From Candidatus Jettenia ecosi (lineage in GTDB: Bacteria > Planctomycetota > Brocadiia > Brocadiales > Brocadiaceae): 64,000 nucleotides of DNA. Positions 26,680 to 34,047 of this stretch are shown piece after piece. The stretch covers positions 1 to 64,000 of the forward strand of contig SULG01000003.1 in NCBI GenBank assembly GCA_005524015.1, given 5' to 3'. The notes under the pieces are model-generated. The model had not been told where the DNA came from. It was given only the letters and a program-made list of their open reading frames with translations, and did not search any database. The stretch's first letter is position 1, and every line of letters starts with the position of its first letter. The position numbers were made by a program, and so were the translations under genes.

Positions 26680-27492
26680 ATGAATAATTTTTTATGGGCA
26701 CTTAAATTCCTGACTATTATCCCTATTGACAGGGGAGATAGGATAAAACCAAAGAGCATGGGTTCCGTTGCCTCCTGGTTTCCAACGGTAGGTTTATGCA
26801 TCGGTATCTTTTTATCCACAGCTTGCTTACTCTTCTCTCTCTTTTTCCCTCCCCGTATTGCTGATGCCTTGATTATTGTTGTTTATATTGCAATAACCGG
26901 GGCACTTCATCTCGATGGATTTGCCGATACCTGTGATGGCATTTGGGGTGGCTGGAATAAAGAAAAACGGTTAGAAATAATGAAAGATAGCCGTATAGGC
27001 AGCTTTGGAGCTATCGGACTGATTTGCCTGCTAGGGTTGAAATATATTAGCCTGGTTAGTATAGCCGAAACCTGTGCAATACATAACTCGCCTTTTGATG
27101 TCTGCACAAGGTATGTTTCCTGTTCTACTCCATCGGTCTTAATGAACACGTGTGCTGCGTTGATGGTAATGCCCGTTGCAGGGAGATGGGCGCAGGTGTG
27201 CGCAGCAGGGCTATCTTCCTATGCCCGAAGCGAATCGGGTACGGGAAGTTTTATCCTGAATACTACAACGGTAAGACACATAATCTATACATCGTTTTTA
27301 CCACTACTCTTATTGTGGTTTTTTTATAACCTCAACGGGGTAATGATGTTTGCACTAATTATTGCTTTTACTCTTATTTGGATTTGGTATATGAAAAAGA
27401 AAATTGGCGGGATGACGGGCGATACGTTAGGAGCTACTCATGAGATCATTGAGCTGGTATTTTTATTGAGTGTTTGTTTATGGCTAAAATAA
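26680..27492 (+). CDS. cobS: Adenosylcobinamide-GDP ribazoletransferase (cobalamin synthase)
   Basis: This 270-residue membrane enzyme joins alpha-ribazole to adenosylcobinamide-GDP. It has several hydrophobic segments and the conserved loops FLTIIPI, GALHLDGFADTCDGIWGG, RLEIMKDSRIGSFGAIGL and, near the end, KKIGGMTGDTLGATHEI. The aspartates in HLDGFADTCDG are the usual metal ligands. It overlaps cobU by 13 nt. The 136-nt upstream gap is too short for a cobalamin riboswitch. Confidence 0.94.
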   Translation: MNNFLWALKFLTIIPIDRGDRIKPKSMGSVASWFPTVGLCIGIFLSTACLLFSLFFPPRIADALIIVVYIAITGALHLDGFADTCDGIWGGWNKEKRLEIMKDSRIGSFGAIGLICLLGLKYISLVSIAETCAIHNSPFDVCTRYVSCSTPSVLMNTCAALMVMPVAGRWAQVCAAGLSSYARSESGTGSFILNTTTVRHIIYTSFLPLLLLWFFYNLNGVMMFALIIAFTLIWIWYMKKKIGGMTGDTLGATHEIIELVFLLSVCLWLK

Positions 27493-28046
27493 CCTTTGTT
27501 CTTGGCGGGGCGCGTAGTGGAAAATCTGCCTTTGCAGAAGGACTGGCTAAAAAATATCATGATGTGGTTTATATAGCTACTGCAGAGGTCAGGGATGACG
27601 AGATGCGTGAAAGGATTCAAACGCACCGTGCCAGACGGTCCTCTCACTGGAAGACCGTAGAATCTCCTTATCATATAGATAGGGCTATATCAGATATACA
27701 GGGGAATACACATCTTGTGCTCATTGATTGTATTACGTTATACATAACGAATATGCTTTTGTGTGATGAAATAGCAAATTCTGTCAGTTATCCGGAAGCA
27801 GACGTGGAGTATTTACAACAGAAACAGGTACAGATCCTTGATGAGATTCATAAACTTAGCAAGGCGTGTCGTAAATCAAAGTCGGATGTTATCGTGGTAT
27901 CGAATGAGGTTGGACTCGGTATTGTGCCTGATAATCCCCTTTCCCGTCTGTTTCGTGATATTGCAGGCCGTGCAAATCAAATTATTGCAGACGAAGCTGA
28001 TGAGGTATACTTTATGGTAGCAGGAATTCCTCAAAGGTTGAAATAA
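27480..28046 (+). CDS. cobU: Adenosylcobinamide kinase / guanylyltransferase
   Basis: A 188-residue bifunctional enzyme that phosphorylates adenosylcobinamide and then transfers GMP to it. The P-loop GGARSGKSAFAE starts at residue 8; RIQTHRARRSSHWKTVESP carries the guanylylated histidine; VVSNEVGLGIVPDNPLSRLFRDIAGRANQ follows. ATG 27480 gives the typical start MAKITFVLGGARSGKS. It overlaps the end of cobS, so the two last steps of cobalamin assembly are translationally linked. Confidence 0.94.
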   Translation: MAKITFVLGGARSGKSAFAEGLAKKYHDVVYIATAEVRDDEMRERIQTHRARRSSHWKTVESPYHIDRAISDIQGNTHLVLIDCITLYITNMLLCDEIANSVSYPEADVEYLQQKQVQILDEIHKLSKACRKSKSDVIVVSNEVGLGIVPDNPLSRLFRDIAGRANQIIADEADEVYFMVAGIPQRLK

Positions 28047-28108
28047 TGAATTCTATTATAATAACTTTCTATTTTCGGTAAATTCTGTAGATAAATCGTT
28101 CTAAAATC

Positions 28109-29086
28109 ATGGATATTCACCAGCATAAAGATAAGATTTTTCCGATATATGTCGTTTTTGGAGATGAAGAATTTTTTATTCGTGAGGCGCTTTCATCGTT
28201 AAAGGCTCATCTGCTCAAGGATACCGATCCTACTATTTCTTTAGTTGAATTTAAAGGTGACGAAGTTGCCGGAGGGATAATATTTGATGAACTGCGGACC
28301 ATGCCTTTTTTTATAAGTAAGAATAAGGTAGTGATTGTGGAAGATGTGGATAGTTTTGTTGAGAAAAACAGGCAGGTACTGGAAAAATATGTGCAGGCGC
28401 CTGCGAGTCATTCCCAGCTTATTCTTGTATGCGATAAATGGGACAAGAGAACAAAATTGGCAACCCTTGTTGACAAGGTCGGGATTCTGGCAGAATGTAA
28501 AAAATTAAAGGATCATCAATTGCCAAACTGGATAATTACCCGCACGAAACAGTACAAAAAAACAATCACTACCAAAGCGGCTCAAATGATAGCCGAGAAT
28601 GCAGGTAATAATTTAGCCATCCTGGATAAGCATATTGAGAAGTTATCTATTTATCTTGGCGATAGAACAGCGATTGACGAAAAGGATGTGGAAGCCCTTG
28701 TTGGGATTGATAGAAACCGAACGATATTTGAGCTAACCGATGCTGTTGCACAGAGAAATGTAACAATAGCTTTGAAAACCCTTAGTCAAATGCTGACACA
28801 CGGGGAAGATTCAGTAAAGATTATTAGTTTACTGGCATGGCAAATGAAACGGTTGTGGAGGGCTAAGCAGATGTTAAATAAGGGAGTACATGAATCAAAA
28901 GTTACCTCTGAATTACAAGTGCTCCCATTCTTCGCAAAGCGTTTTTTTGAACAGGTCAGGATTTTTACCGAGGAAGATCTCACAAAAAAGTATGCCCTCT
29001 TGCTGGAAGCTGATGTGAAGAGTAAGACAAGTTCCTTTAGTATGCAATTACTCTTAGAATTGCTGGTATATAAATTATGTATTTAA
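28109..29086 (+). CDS. holA: DNA polymerase III subunit delta
   Basis: A 325-residue HolA protein, the clamp-loader subunit that opens the sliding clamp. Family features are the N-terminal YVVFGDEEFFIREALSSLK, FISKNKVVIVEDVD, the segment LILVCDKWDKRTKL, NNLAILDKHIEKLSIYLG, and the C-terminal collar region LLAWQMKRLWRAKQML. Sequence identity in this family is low, so length and motif order are the main support. It immediately precedes the restriction-modification island. Confidence 0.86.
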   Translation: MDIHQHKDKIFPIYVVFGDEEFFIREALSSLKAHLLKDTDPTISLVEFKGDEVAGGIIFDELRTMPFFISKNKVVIVEDVDSFVEKNRQVLEKYVQAPASHSQLILVCDKWDKRTKLATLVDKVGILAECKKLKDHQLPNWIITRTKQYKKTITTKAAQMIAENAGNNLAILDKHIEKLSIYLGDRTAIDEKDVEALVGIDRNRTIFELTDAVAQRNVTIALKTLSQMLTHGEDSVKIISLLAWQMKRLWRAKQMLNKGVHESKVTSELQVLPFFAKRFFEQVRIFTEEDLTKKYALLLEADVKSKTSSFSMQLLLELLVYKLCI

Positions 29087-29103
29087 AAGATAAAAGGGCT
29101 TTC

Positions 29104-30873
29104 ATGAACAACTTCAGAGAAAAGGCAAACTTAATCTGGTCTATTGCCGACTTGCTAAGAGGTCACTATAAACAGGCTGATTATGGAAAAGTTATCCTGC
29201 CATTTACGGTACTGAGAAGGCTGGATATGGTGCTTGCACCAACGAAAAAACTGGTGCTGGAAGCATATCAGAAACACAAGGATAAAAAACCGGAGGTGTT
29301 GGAACCCATTTTAAATGGGGTTGCAAAGGCCAAATTTCATAACCGCAGTAAGTTTGATTTTCATGAGCTTGCTAAAGACCATAATAATGTGGCTGCCAAT
29401 CTGCGCAATTATATGAACGGGTTTTCAATCAGCGCCAGGGAGATAATCGATTATTTCAGCTTTGATGACCAGATCCGGAAGCTGGACGAATATGACTTGC
29501 TGTATTTAATCATAAAGGAATTTGCCAAAAAAGAGGATACTTTTAAAGATGTTGACGCCATGGAAATGGGTTACATCTTTGAAGAACTGATCCGTAAATT
29601 TGCGGAACTCAGCAACGAAACAGCCGGTGAGCATTTTACCCCAAGAGAGGTTATCCGCCTTATGGTAAATCTGCTGTTTGCTCACGATAAAGACATTCTG
29701 CGCAAAGAGGGTATCGTTAAAACGTTGTACGACCCGGCCTGCGGAACCGGTGGGATGCTTTCCATTGCCGGTGAATACCTGCACGACCTGAACTCGGGGG
29801 CAAGACTTGAATTGTTCGGACAGGAAATCAATCCGGAATCGTACGCTATTTGTAAATCGGATATGCTTATCAAAGGCCAAAATCCGGCCAATATAAAATT
29901 TGGTAACAGCTTTACCCAGGATGGGTTGGAGGATGAAACCTTTGATTACATGCTCAGCAATCCACCATTTGGTGTGGACTGGAAAAAGGCCCAGAAGTAT
30001 ATCAGGGATGAATACGAAAACAGAGGCTTTGCCGGCCGTTTTGGTGCAGGTCTGCCTTCCATTAGCGATGGCTCGTTACTCTTCCTGCAGCACATGATTA
30101 GTAAAATGAAACGGAGTACGGGCGGCAGCCGCATTGCAATTGTCTTTAACGGCTCACCGTTGTTTAGCGGCGCCGCCGGCAGAGGTCCCGGTAATATCCG
30201 TAAATGGATTATTGAAAATGATATGCTGGAAGCTATCATCGCCATGCCCGACCAATTATTTTACAACACCGGCATTTCCACATATATTTGGATTGTTACC
30301 GACCGCAAAACACCCGAACGCAAGGGCAAAGTGCAGCTCATTAACGCTAGCGGTAGCGACTGGGAGGAAGGCGATAAGAGCAACCCGTTCTCCATGAAAA
30401 TGATGCGCAGCCTGGGCAATAAACGTAAAGAAATCGGTGATGGCAGAGACGGCAAGCCCGATCAAATTAAAACTATTACCAAACTCTACGAGGCCTTTAA
30501 GGATGGCCCTTATTGTAAAATTTTTAACAATGAAGATTTCGGTTATCATCGCATTACCGTGGAACGCCCCAAACGCAATAAACGAGGAGAAATTGAAACC
30601 GACCGCAAAGGCGACCCGGTGCCCGATGCTGATTTGCGAGATTATGAAAACGTGCCTTTAAAAGAGGATATTGAAGAATATTTTAAAAGGGAGGTGTTAC
30701 CACACCTGCCGGATGCCTGGATAGACCATAGCAAGACCAAAACCGGTTATGAGATTAACTTTACTAAATATTTTTACCAGTATAAGCCCCTGAGAAGTTT
30801 GGAAGAGATACGCAGGGATATTCTGGCTTTGGAAAAAGAAACCGAAGGAATGATAAAAATAGTTCTTGATTAA
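29104..30873 (+). CDS. hsdM: Type I restriction-modification methyltransferase subunit M
   Basis: A 589-residue N6-adenine methyltransferase subunit. The N-terminal helical HsdM domain (about 1-150) is followed by the SAM motif DPACGTGGML near residue 209 and the catalytic NPPFGVDW near residue 285. ATG 29104 begins the family N terminus MNNFREKANLIWSIADLLRG, with AAAAGGG upstream; an earlier in-frame start overlaps holA. With HsdS it would methylate a bipartite site. The gene appears intact. Its codon use looks GC-richer than the flanking genes, which suggests acquisition; I have not computed this. Confidence 0.95.
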   Translation: MNNFREKANLIWSIADLLRGHYKQADYGKVILPFTVLRRLDMVLAPTKKLVLEAYQKHKDKKPEVLEPILNGVAKAKFHNRSKFDFHELAKDHNNVAANLRNYMNGFSISAREIIDYFSFDDQIRKLDEYDLLYLIIKEFAKKEDTFKDVDAMEMGYIFEELIRKFAELSNETAGEHFTPREVIRLMVNLLFAHDKDILRKEGIVKTLYDPACGTGGMLSIAGEYLHDLNSGARLELFGQEINPESYAICKSDMLIKGQNPANIKFGNSFTQDGLEDETFDYMLSNPPFGVDWKKAQKYIRDEYENRGFAGRFGAGLPSISDGSLLFLQHMISKMKRSTGGSRIAIVFNGSPLFSGAAGRGPGNIRKWIIENDMLEAIIAMPDQLFYNTGISTYIWIVTDRKTPERKGKVQLINASGSDWEEGDKSNPFSMKMMRSLGNKRKEIGDGRDGKPDQIKTITKLYEAFKDGPYCKIFNNEDFGYHRITVERPKRNKRGEIETDRKGDPVPDADLRDYENVPLKEDIEEYFKREVLPHLPDAWIDHSKTKTGYEINFTKYFYQYKPLRSLEEIRRDILALEKETEGMIKIVLD

Positions 30874-30874
30874 T

Positions 30875-30994
30875 ATGGAAAAATATAAACACCAATACCA
30901 CATCTCCACCGCAAGATTGGATGGCTGGGATTATGGTTCAGATGGGGCATATTTTGTAACCGTGTGTACAAAAAACAAAGCATGTTATACTTAA
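30875..30994 (+). pseudogene. N-terminal fragment of a REP-associated tyrosine transposase
   Basis: A 39-codon reading frame starts 1 nt after the hsdM stop. It includes RLDGWDYGSDGAYFVTVCTKNK, partly cited here, which matches the N terminus of RAYT-type HUH transposases (R-x-x-x-W-D-Y-x-x-x-G-x-Y-F-V-T-x-C-T). It then stops with no sign of the catalytic HxH or tyrosine region. The remainder has been lost and REP-type repeats follow. It differs from the small Y1 transposase at 33189. Confidence 0.7.
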
Positions 30995-31028
30995 CGTGTT
31001 CACAAATGTAATTTATTTAAAAACTATG

Positions 31029-31211
31029 AACCCCGAAGGGGTAAAATGATTATAGAAGAAAAAACCGGCAAACAACGCCCAATCCCAAAGGGATGACATA
31101 ATGATCACCACGTGGGGCATTTTCATGGGAAAACAATTATATCACCCCTTCAGGGTTTATCGCAGGTTTTTTCTGCAATCGTCTATAATAATTTCATCCC
31201 TTCGGGATTCC
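31029..31211. repeat. REP-type palindromic repeat cluster between hsdM and hsdS
   Basis: Four short hairpin units lie here. Two read forward (CCCCGAAGGGG at 31031 with tail ATGATTATAG; ATCCCAAAGGGAT at 31082) and two read in reverse (ACCCCTTCAGGGTT at 31144; ATCCCTTCGGGAT at 31196 preceded by CTATAATAATT). They belong to the same family as the units after hsdS but are more degraded. The rest of the 470-bp gap up to hsdS shows no gene. Confidence 0.8.
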
Positions 31212-31342
31212 TTGCTTTTTCGCGGAAGGTTGTTTGAATATCACAATCTGCGACCTTCTTAGTATATTTTGGTGAAATTCAAAATGTAGAGACGTAATAT
31301 TGAGTCTCTACAGGTGGGAATGAATAGAATAAAATCAGAATT

Positions 31343-32677
31343 ATGAAACGATACAAAAAATATAAGGATTCAGGGATTGAATGGGTCGGGGAGATTCCGG
31401 ATCATTGGGAAATAAAGAGGTTAAAGTATTTAGCCAAAGTTAACTCTTCAAAAAAGAATTTTGATTTAGAAAATAATTCTGAAACAGAAGTTGTGTTTTT
31501 ACCAATGGAAAAAGTTTCCAAACACGGAACAATAGATCAGGATTTAAGAAAGAAGAGTAATGAAGTAAGCACAGGATTTACTTATTTTGAAAGAAATGAC
31601 ATTATTGTTGCGAAAATTACACCTTGTTTTGAAAATGGTAAAGGGGCTTTCCTTGAAAATCTTGAAACAGAATTTGGTTTTGGTTCAACTGAGTTTCATG
31701 TATTGCGGGCAAGTAACAAAATCAACAAAAAATTTCTTTTCTATCAAACGAAGACAGACCGTTTTATGAATATTGGCGAAGCGTTCATGATTGGTTCTGC
31801 TGGGCAGAAAAGAGTACCATTAAGTTTTGTTGAATCTTTCATTATTGGAATCCCACAATTAGAAGAACAGATCGCCGTTGCCAACTACTTAGACGAAAAA
31901 ACCATCCAAATCGACAAGCTCATTTCTAATAAGCAAAAACTGATTGATCTGCTCAGAGAAGAATGCACCGCTATCATCAACCAGGCGGTTACAAAAGACA
32001 TTGACCCTAACATAAAACTCAAACCCAGCGGTATTGAGTGGTTGGGGGAGATTCCGGAACATTGGGAGGTGAAGAAGTTGAAGTATGTGGCGACAATTCA
32101 GTCAAGTAACGTCGACAAGAAAACAAATGAAGAAGAAAAATCAATCCTGCTTTGTAATTATATAGATGTTTATAAGAATGAATTTATAGATGATTCTATT
32201 TCTTTTATGGAAGCAACTGCAACAGAAAAGGAGATTGAAAAATTTATTCTTAATAAAGGTGATGTTCTAATAACGAAGGATTCTGAAACTCCTGACGATA
32301 TTGCAAATCCTGCTTATGTTGTAAAAGATTTTGATAATGTTATTTGCGGTTATCATTTAGCTCAAATTAGAGCAAATCAAATAGAACTACATGGAGAATA
32401 CTTGTTCCGGCTTTTTCAATCAAGACAATTTAATACTCACTTTGAAGTCTCTGCCAATGGAGTAACCCGCTTTGGGCTTCCGCTCGATTCAATAGCTGAT
32501 GTCTTCGTCCCGTTACCAAGTAAAGAAGAACAATTAAGTATCACCGAGTACATTTTAAAAGAAACTCAAAAAATATCTAATACCATTGTCAAAATAGAAA
32601 AAGAAATTAAATTACTACAAGAATACCGCATAGCCTTAATCAGCGAAGTGGTTATCGGAAAAATCAAGGTGGTATAA
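31343..32677 (+). CDS. hsdS: Type I restriction-modification specificity subunit S
   Basis: A 444-residue specificity subunit with the two-fold pattern of the family. Each half begins with SGIEW-GEIP-HWE (residues about 10-25 and 228-243) and has a target-recognition domain, then a conserved helical spacer (LISNKQKLIDLLREE and IVKIEKEIKLLQEYR). The last residues, LQEYRIALISEVVIGKIKVV, are the common C-terminal motif, copies of which recur downstream. The gene is intact; ATG 31343. It determines the DNA sequence recognised by HsdM and HsdR. Confidence 0.95.
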   Translation: MKRYKKYKDSGIEWVGEIPDHWEIKRLKYLAKVNSSKKNFDLENNSETEVVFLPMEKVSKHGTIDQDLRKKSNEVSTGFTYFERNDIIVAKITPCFENGKGAFLENLETEFGFGSTEFHVLRASNKINKKFLFYQTKTDRFMNIGEAFMIGSAGQKRVPLSFVESFIIGIPQLEEQIAVANYLDEKTIQIDKLISNKQKLIDLLREECTAIINQAVTKDIDPNIKLKPSGIEWLGEIPEHWEVKKLKYVATIQSSNVDKKTNEEEKSILLCNYIDVYKNEFIDDSISFMEATATEKEIEKFILNKGDVLITKDSETPDDIANPAYVVKDFDNVICGYHLAQIRANQIELHGEYLFRLFQSRQFNTHFEVSANGVTRFGLPLDSIADVFVPLPSKEEQLSITEYILKETQKISNTIVKIEKEIKLLQEYRIALISEVVIGKIKVV

Positions 32678-32682
32678 AATCA

Positions 32683-32758
32683 AGCCCGAAGGGCTGACAT
32701 GATTATAGCCAATGAACAACCATAAATTAACAACCCCGAAGGGGTGAAATGATCTTAG
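32683..32758 (+). repeat. Composite REP unit A, copy 1
   Basis: Two hairpins in tandem: AGCCCGAAGGGCT (32683) followed by TGACATGATTATAG, then about 36 nt later AACCCCGAAGGGGT (32732) followed by a GAAATGATCTTAG tail. It begins 5 nt after the hsdS stop. Copies 2 and 3 lie at 33094 and 33814 in the same orientation with only scattered differences. Confidence 0.88.
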
Positions 32759-32819
32759 ATAAAGAATTGAAACAATGATAGATTCTGAAGGGATGACATT
32801 TATACACGGGTTGCTAATG

Positions 32820-32890
32820 TCACCCCTTCGGGGTTCAAAATTTTTCTTATGGTCTTTGCTATAATCATTACATCCCTTCAGGATTAGGCT
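32820..32890 (-). repeat. Composite REP unit B (inverted), copy 1
   Basis: The inverse arrangement of unit A: CACCCCTTCGGGGTT, an AT-rich spacer, CTATAATCAT and ATCCCTTCAGGATT. Read on the - strand it is hairpin plus ATGATTATAG tail twice. Between A1 and B1 a further degraded unit (GATTCTGAAGGGATGACAT) is seen. Two more decayed inverted units occur at about 32945 and 32990. Confidence 0.85.
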
Positions 32891-33093
32891 TAAAGAACCA
32901 TAATTAGTGCATTTACTGGATTGAAATGAAAAGAAATCATAATTATTATATCCTTCGGGATTGAGAAACAAAATAAATCGTGCTTTAATTATGACATCCT
33001 TTTGTGATTAAAATAGGATACACTAAAAAAACGTTCAGATTATAAACTCGGCTTGTAAAGATGAAAAATTGCATTGACAAATAACCAACAAAA

Positions 33094-33169
33094 AGCCCGA
33101 AGGGCTAGCATGATTATAGTCAATGAATAACCACAGACCAATAACCCCGAAGGGGTGAAATGATTATAG
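33094..33169 (+). repeat. Composite REP unit A, copy 2 (left flank of transposase)
   Basis: AGCCCGAAGGGCT at 33094 and AACCCCGAAGGGGT at 33143, each followed by a TGATTATAG tail, in the same layout as copy 1. It ends 19 nt before the transposase start codon. A TTGACA at 33074 just upstream could be part of a promoter, but no good -10 was found. Confidence 0.88.
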
Positions 33170-33188
33170 GATGAAATAAAAGAAAACC

Positions 33189-33650
33189 ATGGCTGGAACG
33201 TTCACGCAAATATACATACAGGCAATATTTGCCGTAAACGGCAGGGCAAACCTGTTGCAAAAACCCTGGTGTGACGATGTGTTCAAATATATGGCCGGCA
33301 TCATCAAAAACAAGGGACAAAAACCTATAATCGTTAATAGCATTGCCAACCATGTGCATATGTTCGTTGGGTTGCAACCGGCTATGGCTGTTTCTGATCT
33401 GATCAGGGATGTGAAAAACAATACGACAAATTTCATCAATGATCAAAAATGGGTCAGAGGTAAATTTTCATGGCAGGAAGGATATGGCGCGTTCTCTTAT
33501 GCCCATAGCCAGATCGAGACAGTTTATAACTATATTTTAAAACAGGAAGAACATCATAATAAAAAAACATTTAAAGAAGAATATATTGATTTTCTGAAAA
33601 AATTCCAGATATTGCATGAAGAACGGTTTTTATTTGAATGGATTGATTGA
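33189..33650 (+). mobile_element. IS200/RAYT-like Y1 transposase gene within a REP cassette
   Basis: A complete 153-residue HUH single-strand transposase of the Y1_Tnp family. The metal-binding HxH is H55-V-H57 (NHVHMFVG) and the catalytic tyrosine is Y115 (or Y113) in VYNYILKQEEHH. The MAGTFTQIYIQAIFAV start and W-EGYGAFSYAHS segment are typical of small IS200-like or RAYT transposases. It lies between a forward composite repeat (33094-33169) and an inverted one (33658-33730), 19 and 8 nt away. No tnpB-type gene is present. It probably nicks and moves the surrounding hairpin DNA. Confidence 0.88.
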
Positions 33651-33657
33651 TACTATT

Positions 33658-33730
33658 TCACCCCTTCGGGGTTCAAAATCTTTCTTCTGTTTTTTTGCTA
33701 TAATCATTACATCCCTTCGGGATTAGGTTG
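33658..33730 (-). repeat. Composite REP unit B (inverted), copy 2 (right flank of transposase)
   Basis: CACCCCTTCGGGGTT, an AT-rich spacer, CTATAATCAT and ATCCCTTCGGGATTAGG. It begins 8 nt after the transposase stop and mirrors unit A copy 2, so transposase plus A and B looks like one cassette. An hsdS-like 3' end follows at once. Confidence 0.88.
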
Positions 33731-33731
33731 A

Positions 33732-33809
33732 AAAGAAACCAAATTTTTGCAGGAATACCGTGCGGCATTAATTTCGAAAGTTGTAACAGGAAAAATAAAG
33801 GTGATATAA
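33732..33809 (+). pseudogene. hsdS 3'-end remnant, copy 2
   Basis: In frame after a TGA, this reads KETKFLQEYRAALISKVV, then TGKIKVI and a stop. That aligns over 25 residues with the C terminus of the intact HsdS (KEIKLLQEYRIALISEVV, IGKIKVV). Many differences are in third codon positions, so it is a diverged relative and not a fresh duplication. The rest of the gene is missing and REP unit B copy 2 occupies its place. Confidence 0.82.
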
Positions 33810-33813
33810 TCCA

Positions 33814-33889
33814 AGCCCGAAGGGCTGGCATGATTATAGCCAACGAACAATCATAGATCAACAACCCCGAAGGGGTGAAATAATTATGG
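33814..33889 (+). repeat. Composite REP unit A, copy 3
   Basis: AGCCCGAAGGGCT at 33814 and AACCCCGAAGGGGT at 33863, with tails GGCATGATTATAG and GAAATAATTATG. It begins 4 nt after the stop of hsdS remnant 2, the same position that unit A copy 1 has after the intact hsdS. Confidence 0.86.
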
Positions 33890-33899
33890 GTTTCCAATA

Positions 33900-33971
33900 C
33901 CACCCCTTCGGGGTTTAAAACCTTTTTTCTATTTTTTGCTATAATCATGACATCCCTTTGGGATTAGGCTG
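33900..33971 (-). repeat. Composite REP unit B (inverted), copy 3
   Basis: CACCCCTTCGGGGTTT, a T-rich spacer, CTATAATCAT and ATCCCTTTGGGATTAGG. Together with A3 it forms a cassette of the same layout as A2-transposase-B2 but without the gene, i.e. a non-autonomous form. hsdS remnant 3 follows. Confidence 0.86.
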
Positions 33972-33972
33972 A

Positions 33973-34047
33973 AAAGAAACCGAATTCTTACAGGAATACC
34001 GCACCGCTTTAACCAGTGAAGCGGTTACCGGGAAAATAAAGGTTCTA
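33973..34047 (+). pseudogene. hsdS 3'-end remnant, copy 3
   Basis: After a TGA this reads KETEFLQEYRTALTSEAV, then TGKIKVL, again matching the HsdS C terminus. The stop codon found in the other two copies is replaced: the frame runs on about 9 codons, and the ATG of the next gene (34047) lies within its last codons. The AlbA-like gene thus begins where an hsdS gene used to end. Confidence 0.8.

Noticed and set aside
33673-33948. 91-residue - strand frame across REP units B2, A3 and B3
   Set aside because: It is composed of repeat hairpins and the antisense of hsdS remnant 2; no independent coding signal.
31029-33971. Regularly repeated palindromes that could be taken for a CRISPR array
   Set aside because: Spacing is irregular, units occur in both orientations, lengths differ and genes lie between them. 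No cas gene is present. They are REP-type repeats.
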